From contig NZ_JAGUCN010000004.1 in NCBI RefSeq assembly GCF_018271975.1, positions 185,625 to 249,624 of the forward strand: DNA of 64,000 nt, in the 5' to 3' direction. The notes under the pieces are model-generated. The model was not told the origin of the DNA. It was given only the letters and a program-made list of their open reading frames with translations, and did no database searches. Positions 54,001 through 63,111 of the stretch are shown in pieces (position 1 is the stretch's first letter; each line of letters opens with the position of its first letter). A program made the translations under genes and the position numbers. Source of the stretch: Carboxylicivirga mesophila (GTDB lineage Bacteria > Bacteroidota > Bacteroidia > Bacteroidales > Marinilabiliaceae).

Positions 54001-54159
54001 AACTTATCTGTTGTGGGACGTAACTTAGCGATTTTATATACAACTGTTCCTCATGTCGATCCAGAATCTGCATTTGGTAATGGTAATGTACAAGGTCTTG
54101 AGTTTGGACAAATTCCATCAGCAAAAAGCCTTGGTTTCAGCTTAAGTTTTAAACTTTAA
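51052..54159 (+). CDS. SusC-family TonB-dependent transporter (locus 2)
   Basis: 1035 residues. Signal peptide ending MFAQ (residue 22), carboxypeptidase-regulatory-like domain (GLVTDSESGEPMPGVSVVVR), TonB region near VDEVIVTALG, plug (RGVSSLDGNNQPLFVVDGVP, AAALYGSRASNGVIVI) and barrel ending in GFSLSFKL. The plug start ISREKKALGYAVQDV belongs to the 'SREKKALGYA' subgroup whose cargo is often peptide or glycan of unknown type. The first ~100 residues closely resemble those of the susC at 57078. The operon continues with a SusD-like_2 gene after 16 bases. No enzymes nearby reveal the substrate. Confidence 0.95.
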   Translation: MRRLALIASLILFVGLNAMFAQTTTITGLVTDSESGEPMPGVSVVVRGTTIGTVTNVDGNYTLSVPDDATNLLFSFVGMKTQDVVIGGRTTINVVLESEAIGVDEVIVTALGISREKKALGYAVQDVKGDEITKAKETNVVNTLQGKISGAQITNTSGAVGASSRIVLRGVSSLDGNNQPLFVVDGVPIDNSNFGNTGTSGTNRGSGVQDINPDDVESMSVLKGPNAAALYGSRASNGVIVITTKSGKGTKGIGIDFNHSTTFETPLRLPDYQNKYGQGSAGQFEYVDGSGGGVNDGTDESWGPQLDVGLMIPQFDSPVDENGVREATPWVSHPDNIKDFFETGVTSTTSVGFRKGSENASFRIAYTNMNQDGMLNNTDYKKNTVSFNGQIDLTDKFKVSSSGQYIGVESDNMPGYGYDADNVMQQFVWFGRQVDLSKLKNYQNPDGSWYNWNYNYHNNPYATLNENLNTLQRERLIGNVMASYEFTPWLKAFVRSGIDYYSNWNTTRRAVGMQDYPNGFYNEQMTMHKETNTDFLVTANKKFDAFETSLSVGGNRMDYKRSWDYVEAPELAVPGVYNVRNSLVPQVADNAQYTKRINSLYFSGQVSYNSYLFLDFTGRNDWSSALPDGNNSYFYPSVTLSGILTDMLGMSSSTMNFAKLRLGWAKVGADTAPYRLYPTLAFGDGWNASTKLLNQAVPNQLPNAELKPAFTESIEVGGEFAFFNSRLRLDLTYYNNKSTDQIIATPISPASGYTSKVINAGRIDNKGVEISLGGTIIDSPSGLQWDMNVNWAKNTNEVVELAEGIDQYELGSYWSMKVMAIPGQKYGALFGYDFERNDDGEIIFRDGLPHQGDLKVLGNSTPDWTGGINNNFRYKGFDLSFLIDARWGGDMYSMTTTWGRYAGVLEETLIGREGGVVGKGVKELSDGTYVPNDVVVSAEDFNKNAYSNDIGVSSVFDASFVKLREVRLGYTFKKIGNTPIKDVNLSVVGRNLAILYTTVPHVDPESAFGNGNVQGLEFGQIPSAKSLGFSLSFKL

Positions 54160-54175
54160 TAAAACTACTTGAGAA

Positions 54176-55732
54176 ATGAATAAGATATTTAAATATTTAC
54201 TTATAGGTGCATTGTTAGTAAGCATTGGTAGTTGTACTGATGAGCTGACAGAAATTAATGAAAACCCTAATGAACCTGCATTAGAGCAGGCTGCACCGGA
54301 TATGTTATTGACCAATGCCATAGAGCAACTGAGTGATCGAGTTCATAACATCTTTTTAGGTCATGAAATGGGCTCTTGCTGGGTACAGCACATGGCTAAG
54401 GTGCAATATACTGATGAAGATCGTTATATACCTCGTGTTTCTGTTATTAATGCGGCATGGAGTAGTCTTTATGCGACATCTGGTCAGGATGTGGCCTTAA
54501 TTAAGCAGGTAGCAGAATTAAGAGAGAATGATAATTATAAGGGAGTTGCGCTCGTGTTAGAAGCGTACATAACCTCATTATTGACAGATCTATATGGTGA
54601 TGTTCCGTATACACAGGCTTGGCAGGGGTCAGCTTCTGAAGCTATTGTATCACCAGTTTATGATTCGCAAGCATCAATTTATACTGCTCTTATTGCCAAC
54701 TTAGAGACTGCTAATTCTTTATTGGATGCAAGCGGGAGCTCTATTAAGGGTGATATTCTTTACGATAACGATATAGATTCATGGAAGAAGTTTGCTAACT
54801 CTCTTCGATTGAGATTGTTATTGAGGATGTCTGCTAGAGATGAGGGATTTGTTACAACTGAGATGACAAAAATGTTAAATGCTCCAGAGACTTATCCAAT
54901 TTTTACGGGATTTGTTGATGATGCGCAATTAAATTATCTGGGTTCGGCTCCAAATAACCATCCAATCAACGAAAACAGAAAGACCAGAGATGATCATAGG
55001 GTATCTGCATCCTTAATTGACTTATTGTACACTGATGCACCTAGTGCTGATTATCGTGTAGCTATCTATGCTGAATTAGCAGAGGCTAGTAGTGATTTTG
55101 TTGGTTTGCCAAATGGCATGAAATCTTCAGATGCAGCTAACTATTTAGGTAATGGATTAAAGCAGACTTCTGAATTAGGAGAACTATATACAGAAGCAAC
55201 AGCTCCAGGTGTATTAATGACGTATTCTGAGTTGCAATTCATTTTAGCCGAAGCCGCTCACAAGGCTTATATTCCTGGTGGAGAAGCAAAAGCTGAGGAA
55301 TATTACTATGAAGGAATTAAGTCATCATATTACAAATATGGAGATGAGTTAAGCGAAAAGCTTGAAATGTATTGGAAAACTGCATTTATTTCATGGGGTT
55401 GGGATCAAGTAACTCCAATATTAGATTATGGATATCAGGATTTTATTGATTGGGGTGGATGGGCTTATGATCCAGCTAATGCAATGGAGCAAATTGCCAC
55501 TCAAAAGTGGGTAGCTATGTTTGATCAAGGATTACAATCTTGGATTGAATGGAGACGCTTAGACTTGCCTGTATTAACACCAGCTGTTGATGGAGTATTA
55601 AGTGGTCAGATGCCAATTAGAGTTTTTTATCCATCTGATGAGTATTCTAGAAATAAAACAAATGTTGAAGCAGCTGTTGCTTCTCAGGGTAAAGATGATT
55701 TATTAACGCCTGTATGGTGGGATGTAAATTAA
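54176..55732 (+). CDS. SusD/RagB-like lipoprotein (SusD-like_2 type)
   Basis: 518 residues. Lipoprotein signal ending SIGSC (Cys20), followed by ELTEINENPNEPALEQAAPD, which is typical of the SusD-like_2 subgroup. Later features: LVLEAYITSLLTDLYGDVPY (TPR helix), WKKFANSLRLRLLLRMS, MTYSELQFILAEAAHKAY and QKWVAMFDQGLQSWIEWRR. This SusD subgroup usually pairs with SusC of the SREKKALGYA type, as here. Surface ligand binding for the adjacent SusC. Confidence 0.93.
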   Translation: MNKIFKYLLIGALLVSIGSCTDELTEINENPNEPALEQAAPDMLLTNAIEQLSDRVHNIFLGHEMGSCWVQHMAKVQYTDEDRYIPRVSVINAAWSSLYATSGQDVALIKQVAELRENDNYKGVALVLEAYITSLLTDLYGDVPYTQAWQGSASEAIVSPVYDSQASIYTALIANLETANSLLDASGSSIKGDILYDNDIDSWKKFANSLRLRLLLRMSARDEGFVTTEMTKMLNAPETYPIFTGFVDDAQLNYLGSAPNNHPINENRKTRDDHRVSASLIDLLYTDAPSADYRVAIYAELAEASSDFVGLPNGMKSSDAANYLGNGLKQTSELGELYTEATAPGVLMTYSELQFILAEAAHKAYIPGGEAKAEEYYYEGIKSSYYKYGDELSEKLEMYWKTAFISWGWDQVTPILDYGYQDFIDWGGWAYDPANAMEQIATQKWVAMFDQGLQSWIEWRRLDLPVLTPAVDGVLSGQMPIRVFYPSDEYSRNKTNVEAAVASQGKDDLLTPVWWDVN

Positions 55733-55755
55733 TAATGTATTAAAAAAATAGTATC

Positions 55756-56622
55756 ATGAATAAATATTTAAAATATACACTTAGTATTCTGACGCTATCA
55801 TTGGTGGTTTTCACTTCATGCTTAGATGGAGATGATTTAATGACTGATGGAGTTAATACAGGTGGATACATAGAAGCAACAGGATCTGTGCCATATAAAT
55901 TGGGAAGTACACCTTCTTTTGATGTGACTATTGATATTCCGAAAGGTCCTGGGATTGTTTCACTAAAAGTGTTAAAAACTTTTACGCATAACGCCTTAGA
56001 AGAGACCTCTGGAGAAGTTTTAATGTCAACAATGGATATCTCAAGTGGTAATGTAAACGAAAATTTATCATCTAAATTAACGCTTACTTATTCAGATCTT
56101 AAAGCTGGAATCTCTATCCCCGGATATGAATTACCAGATGATGAATTACTTTTGAATATTGGTGACTATTGGACTTTCCAATATGTTGCAGTAATGGAAG
56201 ATGGCAGAGAAGTTGTAAATAACTCAAAAACAACTGTTGGGGTTGCTAACTTCTTTGCAGGTAAGTATGATGCGGCTATAACATATTGGCATCCAACTGC
56301 CGGTGGCGGTCCTGATACAAATGTTGATGAGCCTTATATAGAGACTACTGAGACAAAGGATTTAGTAGCAATTGATGCAAAAACTTGTAAAACATGGTTT
56401 GCCCGCTGGACTGATGCTTATATTTATATTACAATTGAGGATGATAATAGTATTTCAATTACTACAGAAAATTGGGATTACGACGTTTCTTTAGGGGATT
56501 CATATCAGCCTGATTTAGAATCAAGGTATGATCCTGAAACGGGTACAATTTACCTATATTATAAGTATATGGGTTCTGGAGGTTATAGGACTTTCCATGA
56601 GATTTTTACGCCTGCTCAATAG
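55756..56622 (+). CDS. Third-gene lipoprotein of SusCD locus 2
   Basis: 288 residues. Lipoprotein signal with Cys22 (VVFTSCLDG). The N-terminal part (about 30-160) is Ig-like strands (FDVTIDIPKGPGIVSLKVLK); the C-terminal part (about 165-288) is rich in Trp and Tyr (TWFARWTDAYIYITIEDD, GTIYLYYKYMGSGG), as in small beta domains that bind ligands. Such a protein commonly follows SusCD and is probably a surface binding partner. I do not recognise a named family. A terminator follows. Confidence 0.7.
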   Translation: MNKYLKYTLSILTLSLVVFTSCLDGDDLMTDGVNTGGYIEATGSVPYKLGSTPSFDVTIDIPKGPGIVSLKVLKTFTHNALEETSGEVLMSTMDISSGNVNENLSSKLTLTYSDLKAGISIPGYELPDDELLLNIGDYWTFQYVAVMEDGREVVNNSKTTVGVANFFAGKYDAAITYWHPTAGGGPDTNVDEPYIETTETKDLVAIDAKTCKTWFARWTDAYIYITIEDDNSISITTENWDYDVSLGDSYQPDLESRYDPETGTIYLYYKYMGSGGYRTFHEIFTPAQ

Positions 56623-56688
56623 GTAAAATGAAATATCATAAACTTTTAAGCTGTGATGGAACGTAGATTAAAGGTTTAGTTGTGTGAG

Positions 56689-56723
56689 GAAGGGGTGTCA
56701 GGCGGCACCCCTTCTGATTTTTA
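56689..56723 (+). terminator. Terminator after SusCD locus 2
   Basis: GAAGGGGTG (56689-56697) pairs perfectly with CACCCCTTC (56706-56714), followed by TGATTTTTATT. Confidence 0.85.
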
Positions 56724-57077
56724 TTAGAATTACACCAGATTTTAAAAATTTAACGAATAAATTAAAAATAGTTAAATGTTGTTATTTCGTATTAAATGAT
56801 TAAATTAGTATTTCGAATGCCTTAATTGGTTGTTCGAAACGACGATTTTTATTTAGTCTATTAGTTGAAATAACAATTCATACGAACAGATAAAATCGTA
56901 TTAACTTAAACCAAAATCTAGTCCCAATAGATTTTAATTATTCCTTTTTCGAAAACTGAATAAACCACGAGTTTATAGGTTATCGCTATGCTAAAGGTTT
57001 AATAGTTGTGTGAATTATAAAATATTAATTAAGCCCTAGTGGCACTAATCGCAATTATTAATTAAAACCTTTAGTCT
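56724..57077 (+). promoter_or_regulatory. Leader region of the third susC
   Basis: 354 bases without a gene. No exact TAnnTTTG is present, only TATTTCG at 56783 and 56810. There is an inverted pair TTTCGAA...TTCGAAA near 56811-56840. A motif ATTAACTTAAACC-N-AATCTAGTC (about 56900-56922) resembles ATTATTAATTAAAACCTTTAGTC right before the start codon, which in turn matches the leaders at 50838 and 51027. Confidence 0.5.
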
Positions 57078-60000
57078 ATGCAAAGATTAGCATGTCTACT
57101 GTCCGCAATTCTACTAGTCGGACTCAACGTTATGTTTGCTCAAACAACGACCATTTCAGGTAAAATAACCGATAAAGAAGATGGTCAGCCAATACCGGGT
57201 GTATCGGTTGTGGTGAAGGGCACATCCATTGGTACCGTTACTGGTTATGACGGTAATTACTCTCTAGCTGTACCCGATGATGCAGTTACGCTCATATTCT
57301 CATTTGTTGGTATGAATACGCAGGAAATACCAATTGATGGCAATACTATTATTAATGTAGAAATGGAAGGTGATGAAGTGCAGGTTGGTGAGGTGATGGT
57401 GGTGGCTTATGGAACCGCCAAAAAGGAATCTTTTACCGGCTCAGCTGAAGTTGTAGGAGTTGAAAAACTGGAGAAACGTGTTGCGTCTAATATTACAAAG
57501 GCTCTGGAGGGGCAGGTTGCAGGTGTGCAAACCACCTCCGGTTCGGGACAGCCTGGAGAAGGAGCGACCATTCGTATCAGGGGCTTTGGTTCCATTAACT
57601 CCAGTAATGCTCCTCTTTATGTGGTGGATGGCGTTCCGTATGATGGTAATATGAATGCCATAAGTAACAGCGATATTGAATCTGTTACTGTGTTGAAGGA
57701 TGCCTCGGCAGGTGCTTTGTATGGTTCACGTGGTGCCAATGGTGTTGTACTTATTACAACCAAAAAAGGTAAAAGTGGCAAAACATCTGTTGAGCTTAAA
57801 GTATCCCGTGGTATATCAAACCGCGCTATCAGGCCTTACGAAACGCTGAATGCGACAGAGTACATCGAGACAGCCTTTCAGGGCTACAAAAACCAGTTGA
57901 TCTATCAGAAGAATGTGGCACCTCATTTGGCTGGTGAACTGGCACTTGCTGAAATGGTTAGTAACAATGGTATCTTTGGTTCTGACGAGCAATACAATTT
58001 CTATGATATGCCGGTGGCCAGCCTTATCGATCCTGCAACAGGTAAGGTAAATCCTAATGCTAATCTGCTTTTTGAAAGTGACTGGCAGGATGAGATAACC
58101 AACGATAATGCAGTTCGTCAGGAGTACCAGATAATGATTAATGGCGGTACTGAGAATACTCAGGTGTTTTCTTCTTTCGCCTATTTGGAAGAAGAAGGAT
58201 TATTGAAGAATACCAACTTTGAAAGATTTTCTGGTAGAGTTGGCGCTGAGTTTGAAACGAAGCCATGGTTTAAGTATGGTGGTAATGTGAATTTTGCCAA
58301 AACCAAAACCGACTACCTTTCATCAACAGGTACGGCTTCTTCCAACGTATGGTATTCGGCACAGTTTATGCCTTCCCTTTATCCGGTTTATCAACGCGAA
58401 CGCAATGGTGATTTAATTTTATCGGAAACAGGTGAGAAACAGTTTGACTACGGTACAAACCGTCCGAGTGGGGCCAGTGCTAATTTCAACTCTGTGGCAA
58501 CACTTTATGAAGATGAGAGTGTTCGTAATTTCGATAACCTGTCAGGGCGTTTTCATGTGGATCTGATTGGTGACGGTATTGGTGGTTTTGTTAAAGGTCT
58601 GAGTCTGGTTACCAACCTGGGATTCGACTATGTTAATGAAAACCGCTATTGGTATAATAATCCTGATTTTGGCGATTATGCATCTGCAAAAGGCTACTTG
58701 TTCAAGTATAATATCAGAACCTTTGCTTATACCTGGAACCAGTTGCTACGTTATAACAAAGACGTAGGCGAACATAGTTTTAATGTGCTGTTGGGTCATG
58801 AGAATTATGCCTATCAATACAATTATATGCGTGGTGAAAAGTCTGGTTTCCCATTTGCCGGTATTACTGAATTGGCGCCTGGTACCACTACCAAAGATTT
58901 AACTTCATACGAAGATAATTATGCCATTGAATCGTATTTTATGAATATCTCCTACGATTTTAAAGATCGCTATTATTTAAGTGCCAGTTTCCGTGCAGAT
59001 GCATCATCCAGATTCCATAAGGATAACCGCTGGGGTAATTTCTGGTCACTTGGAGCTTCATGGCGCATCTCTGAAGAAGGCTTTATGGATGGCGTGGAGA
59101 TGATTGATAACCTTAAGCTGAAGGCCAGTTATGGACTGCAGGGTAATGATAATATCAATACCGTGGATGAAGATAACTACTATGCCTGGCAAACGTTATA
59201 TGACCTTACCTGGCCTAATGCCACGCTTGGGGGAGCTCGTTTAGCTGACCTGGGTAATGAGAATATTAAATGGGAGGAAAACCTGAACTTTAACATTGGT
59301 GTTGAAGCTCGTATATTCAACCGGGCCAACTTTACATTGGAATACTATAATCGTAAAACCATTGATATGCTGATGCAACGACCAATGCCATTGTCAAGCG
59401 GGTTCCGCAACTACTGGGATAACGTAGGTGAAATGTCCAATAAAGGTATCGAATTTAGTACGGCCGTGGAAGTCATCAAGTCAAGCAACTTTGAATGGAT
59501 TGCTTCAGGTAACGTTTCAACCGTAAAGAATGAGATACTGAAACTGGATGGTGAAAAGGAACAGATTATCAGTGGTATCCGTATTAACCGTGTGGGTGAG
59601 GAGATTAACTCATTCTGGCTGGCAAAGAGTGCTGGAGTTGATCCTACTAATGGAGCTCAGCTGTATCATGTATTCGAAGAAGATGAGGATGGCAACCGTA
59701 TTTACTCCATTTCTGATCAGAAGAGTGAAGCGGTTAATTCAAGTGTTATTAGCGGTAGTCGTATTCCTGATTTTTATGGTTCATTTGGCAGTGAATTCAG
59801 GTTCCTGCGTAACTTTGATGCGTCGTTTTTAACTACCTTCTCAGTGGGTGGTAAAGTTTACGATTACCTATACCAGGATTTATTGAACCCCATCTATGTG
59901 GGGGCTAATTACCATAAGAATATTAAAAGAGCCTGGAAAGAGCCAGGTGATATGACAGATATTCCACGAGTGGAAAACGGAACCGGGTTTGCACGCGCAC

Positions 60001-60248
60001 AAAATGATGCTGGCCTGATAGATGCATCTTATTTTGCTATTAAAAATGTGACGCTCGGATATAGTTTGCCTAAAGACCTTGTGTCATCGGTAGGTATCGA
60101 AAAAGTACGCCTGTATGTAACTTTAGATAATATTGCCCTGTTCTCTCACCTCGATGGTTTAGATCCGCAATATAACTTTACTGGTACAACTGATTATGAC
60201 TATACGCCGGTAAGTACGACCCTGTTTGGTATCGATGTTAAATTTTAA
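57078..60248 (+). CDS. SusC-family TonB-dependent transporter (locus 3)
   Basis: 1056 residues. Signal peptide ending MFAQ, regulatory-like domain (GKITDKEDGQPIPGVSVVVK), TonB region VGEVMVVAYG, plug (RGFGSINSSNAPLYVVDGVP, ASAGALYGSRGANGVVLIT) and barrel ending LFGIDVKF. The plug subgroup (AYGTAKKESFTGSAEVV) differs from locus 2 although the signal peptide and first domain are alike. It heads a triplet with a SusD and a lipoprotein gene. Substrate unknown: no hydrolase lies within the window on this side. Confidence 0.95.
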   Translation: MQRLACLLSAILLVGLNVMFAQTTTISGKITDKEDGQPIPGVSVVVKGTSIGTVTGYDGNYSLAVPDDAVTLIFSFVGMNTQEIPIDGNTIINVEMEGDEVQVGEVMVVAYGTAKKESFTGSAEVVGVEKLEKRVASNITKALEGQVAGVQTTSGSGQPGEGATIRIRGFGSINSSNAPLYVVDGVPYDGNMNAISNSDIESVTVLKDASAGALYGSRGANGVVLITTKKGKSGKTSVELKVSRGISNRAIRPYETLNATEYIETAFQGYKNQLIYQKNVAPHLAGELALAEMVSNNGIFGSDEQYNFYDMPVASLIDPATGKVNPNANLLFESDWQDEITNDNAVRQEYQIMINGGTENTQVFSSFAYLEEEGLLKNTNFERFSGRVGAEFETKPWFKYGGNVNFAKTKTDYLSSTGTASSNVWYSAQFMPSLYPVYQRERNGDLILSETGEKQFDYGTNRPSGASANFNSVATLYEDESVRNFDNLSGRFHVDLIGDGIGGFVKGLSLVTNLGFDYVNENRYWYNNPDFGDYASAKGYLFKYNIRTFAYTWNQLLRYNKDVGEHSFNVLLGHENYAYQYNYMRGEKSGFPFAGITELAPGTTTKDLTSYEDNYAIESYFMNISYDFKDRYYLSASFRADASSRFHKDNRWGNFWSLGASWRISEEGFMDGVEMIDNLKLKASYGLQGNDNINTVDEDNYYAWQTLYDLTWPNATLGGARLADLGNENIKWEENLNFNIGVEARIFNRANFTLEYYNRKTIDMLMQRPMPLSSGFRNYWDNVGEMSNKGIEFSTAVEVIKSSNFEWIASGNVSTVKNEILKLDGEKEQIISGIRINRVGEEINSFWLAKSAGVDPTNGAQLYHVFEEDEDGNRIYSISDQKSEAVNSSVISGSRIPDFYGSFGSEFRFLRNFDASFLTTFSVGGKVYDYLYQDLLNPIYVGANYHKNIKRAWKEPGDMTDIPRVENGTGFARAQNDAGLIDASYFAIKNVTLGYSLPKDLVSSVGIEKVRLYVTLDNIALFSHLDGLDPQYNFTGTTDYDYTPVSTTLFGIDVKF

Positions 60249-60259
60249 AAACTGAAAGA

Positions 60260-61843
60260 ATGAAGAAACTTAAATATATTATACTAGTTTGTTTAGCCAT
60301 CGCTATTTCTGCTTGTGAAGATAATCTGGATACATTCCCAACGGACCAGGCAGGTGGTGCAGAGTTGTTTTCTGATGTCGATAAAGCGATGAGTACCATC
60401 AACGGACTTTATCGCGCGATGTATGTCACTGAGTGGGGTACCGGATGGGAGCATGAGCAGTTTGGACATATCTCCATTGTGCATTCGGGTAACCTGATGG
60501 CGGAAGATATGGTACAGGCCGAAATGGGTAGTGGTTGGTTCTACTACGACTATATGTACCAGGTGAAATCGGATTTTACCAATACACAAGGGCGTCCGTA
60601 TTCGAGCTGGAACTTCTACTATACTTTAATTACCAATGTTAATTCTATTCTGGCATCAAAGGATGAGTTGCAGGGAGCGCCAAGTAAAATTAACTCCTTA
60701 ATGGGGCAGGCCTTTGCTTTAAGAGCCTTTTCATACTTTTACCTGGCCCGCTTCTATCAGCAGTCAATTGCTGTTGGAGGTGGCGATTTACCGGGTGTGC
60801 CTATTTACACTGAGCCCACAACCATTGAAACTAAAGGCGTTGGCAGAGGTACATTAAACGATGTATATAAGCTTATCAATGCTGACATTGACAGTGCATT
60901 GGTGCGCCTGGATCCTGATAAAGCGCAGGAGCGAGTGCATATCTCTAACTTAGACTACTATTCGGCTAACGGATTGAAGGCACGCATTATGCTTGAGCAG
61001 GAAAGATGGCAGGAAGCGTACGATGCAGCTACTGAAGCATTAAAAGGTGGCTCTTCGATGCTGCCTGCAGGTGATATATCGGGAGGTTTTGCCTTTAATG
61101 ATGCCAGTAAAAATTGTGTTTTATGGGGATTTGAAGTATTAGACGATCAGGTAGCCGGTGCCGGTAGAGCGATGCTGTTTGGCCATATGGATTCCCGATC
61201 GTCTGATTATTATGCCAGTCGTGCCCGCGTTTGCGTCAGTAACTGGCTCTATGATCAGGTGGATGTAACAGATGTTCGTAAAAACTGGTGGTACGGACCA
61301 TTGGCAGAAGAAGATGAACAAGCCACAGGTACAGAGAAGAGTTATAACCAGTTTAAGTTTCAGTTTGCTAATGTAGCCACAGGTGCTGGCGACTATATTT
61401 TTATGCGTCATGAGGAAATGATGCTGATGCAGGCGGAAGCTAAATGTATGCTGGAGCAGTATGCCGAAGCCCGCACAATTCTGGAGAACCTGATGAAAGA
61501 ACGCCAGGATGGCTACGATATCAGTGGCTTAACCGATTCTAAAGCGCTTACTACCAATAGTGATAATGGCCCTACTACGCCAGCATCGGGTAGCATCACT
61601 TTAATGGATGAGATTATGCTGCAACGCCGCATAGAGCTTTGGGGTGAGATATCACGAATTTATGATATTAAGCGACTGGGTACTGGATTTACCCGCAACT
61701 TTGATGGCAGTAACCACAGTGAATTAATACCATATATTAATCCCTTAGATCCGCTTTGTCCTGATTGGGTGATGTCTATTCCACAGGCCGAATTTGATGG
61801 TAACGATGCCTTGGATGCCACTGCAGATCAGAATCCATGGTAG
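60260..61843 (+). CDS. SusD/RagB-family lipoprotein (locus 3)
   Basis: 527 residues. Lipoprotein signal ending ISAC (Cys19), DNLDTFPTDQ, the SusD helices GQAFALRAFSYFYLARFYQQ (about 150-170) and NGLKARIMLEQERWQEAYDA, and a C-terminal LMDEIMLQRRIELWGEISRI followed by the usual SIPQAEF ending. Pairs with the SusC 11 bases upstream. Confidence 0.94.
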   Translation: MKKLKYIILVCLAIAISACEDNLDTFPTDQAGGAELFSDVDKAMSTINGLYRAMYVTEWGTGWEHEQFGHISIVHSGNLMAEDMVQAEMGSGWFYYDYMYQVKSDFTNTQGRPYSSWNFYYTLITNVNSILASKDELQGAPSKINSLMGQAFALRAFSYFYLARFYQQSIAVGGGDLPGVPIYTEPTTIETKGVGRGTLNDVYKLINADIDSALVRLDPDKAQERVHISNLDYYSANGLKARIMLEQERWQEAYDAATEALKGGSSMLPAGDISGGFAFNDASKNCVLWGFEVLDDQVAGAGRAMLFGHMDSRSSDYYASRARVCVSNWLYDQVDVTDVRKNWWYGPLAEEDEQATGTEKSYNQFKFQFANVATGAGDYIFMRHEEMMLMQAEAKCMLEQYAEARTILENLMKERQDGYDISGLTDSKALTTNSDNGPTTPASGSITLMDEIMLQRRIELWGEISRIYDIKRLGTGFTRNFDGSNHSELIPYINPLDPLCPDWVMSIPQAEFDGNDALDATADQNPW

Positions 61844-61893
61844 GTTTAATCAGATTCAATGTTTCACACAATTTAAAAACAAAATATAAGCAG

Positions 61894-62676
61894 ATGAAAA
61901 ATATATTATTGATTTTAATGATTGCTGTCGTTGCATTAACGGCCTGTGACCAGGATAATGTGATGACCAAAGTAGATACCGGAGGTGTTGATTATGTTGC
62001 TGTGTCGCATACGGCCATCGATGCACCTTACATGCTGAATGCTGATAATAATTATAGTATCTCATTCCCGATTCACCGGACCTATAAGAATGTGAGCGGT
62101 ACGGTGGCTAACCTTGAGATGACCAGTAATGATGACACCGGACTGTTTGAACTGGAAAGCACAACAATAAGCTTTGCTGATGGTGAGGCAGTAGCTTATG
62201 CGGTTGTATCAGCCACCAATCCATCGGCCATTGACCCGGCTAAAATTTATTCATTTGAATTGACTGTAACAGGCGATAATGCATCACCTCTGTATAATAC
62301 GGCCGAATTTAACGGCCAGCTGGAGTTGAAATTTGTGTCGATGGGAACAGCCAGCTTTGTGAGTACATTTTTTGGAGAAGCCTGGACAGTGGAAATCTTC
62401 AAAGCAGAAGGATTGAGCATTTATAAAGCCGAAGCCTTATATGAGGATGGATATGATATTCTTATTATTGAGGATGAGGGTGCAGGCATTGTTTCGGTAC
62501 CGGAGCAGAAGGCCTGGTTTCAGACTGATGTTGAGCTGCCTGCTCGTATCGCGGGTAGTGGAACTGTTTCAACCAATGGCGACGGGAAAAAGGTATTTGC
62601 CATGGAAATAGAGCATTATTTACCAGAATATGATCATACATGGGGAGTCTATGATGAGGTATTAACTATGCCATAA
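61894..62676 (+). CDS. Third-gene lipoprotein of SusCD locus 3
   Basis: I choose the ATG at 61894 over the in-frame ATG at 61837, which overlaps the susD end, because MKNILLILMIAVVALTAC is a complete lipoprotein signal (Cys18). 260 residues, all-beta: Ig-like strands (YSISFPIHRTYKNVSGTVAN; AVAYAVVSATNPS) and a C-terminal region with TFFGEAWTVEIFK. No cysteine after the lipidation site and no catalytic motif. Position suggests a surface binding protein of the SusCD system. Not a family I can name. Confidence 0.7.
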   Translation: MKNILLILMIAVVALTACDQDNVMTKVDTGGVDYVAVSHTAIDAPYMLNADNNYSISFPIHRTYKNVSGTVANLEMTSNDDTGLFELESTTISFADGEAVAYAVVSATNPSAIDPAKIYSFELTVTGDNASPLYNTAEFNGQLELKFVSMGTASFVSTFFGEAWTVEIFKAEGLSIYKAEALYEDGYDILIIEDEGAGIVSVPEQKAWFQTDVELPARIAGSGTVSTNGDGKKVFAMEIEHYLPEYDHTWGVYDEVLTMP

Positions 62677-62697
62677 GTGGCAATTGATACGATTGAG

Positions 62698-62729
62698 AAA
62701 GGTGCCTGCTTGTGCAGGTGCCTTTTTTT
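62698..62729 (+). terminator. Terminator after SusCD locus 3
   Basis: AAGG-TG-CCTGC and GCAGG-TG-CCTT fold with an internal TG/TG loop and a TTGT tip; seven T follow. It begins 22 bases after the stop codon. Confidence 0.85.
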
Positions 62730-62848
62730 CTGAAAGTCTCAACGACTTGCTAAGCAAGTTTTCTTTCATACCAGTTGGTGTTTCCCTGTATCATGAACGT
62801 TTTTATGCCTTTTAGTTGATTGTATGACGGTAGCAGCTATCCATGGTG

Positions 62849-63031
62849 CTTTCCTGTTGCAGGAAATCTCGCCCAATTAAACAGGCTGTCTTTCCCATGA
62901 CAGGAAACACCATCGGATGAAGAAGACAGGCTTTCCCATGGTAGGTTTTAATGAACGGCAGAAAAGTTATGCTTTCCCATGGTGGGATCAGGAGCCTGAC
63001 TGAAAAAGTAAGCGATCCCATGGTAGGAACA
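62849..63031. repeat. Five-unit repeat array with exact 41-bp period
   Basis: A core of the form CTTTCCCATGGTAGGAAA recurs at 62849, 62890, 62931, 62972 and 63013, exactly 41 bases apart each time. The cores are imperfect palindromes (the first is TTTCCTG-TTG-CAGGAAA); the ~23 bases between them vary. As 41 is not a multiple of three, no protein repeat is encoded. Confidence 0.85.
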
Positions 63032-63111
63032 GAAAAGGTATTCATTGAGCTTATCAAAGTGTATTCTCTATGAAGAGAGACAATTTTAATACTAACAATC
63101 TATAACTTCAT

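Noticed and set aside
62849..63031. CRISPR array
   Set aside because: The repeated cores are degenerate and short (~18 bases), the period is a constant 41, and no cas gene is in the window.
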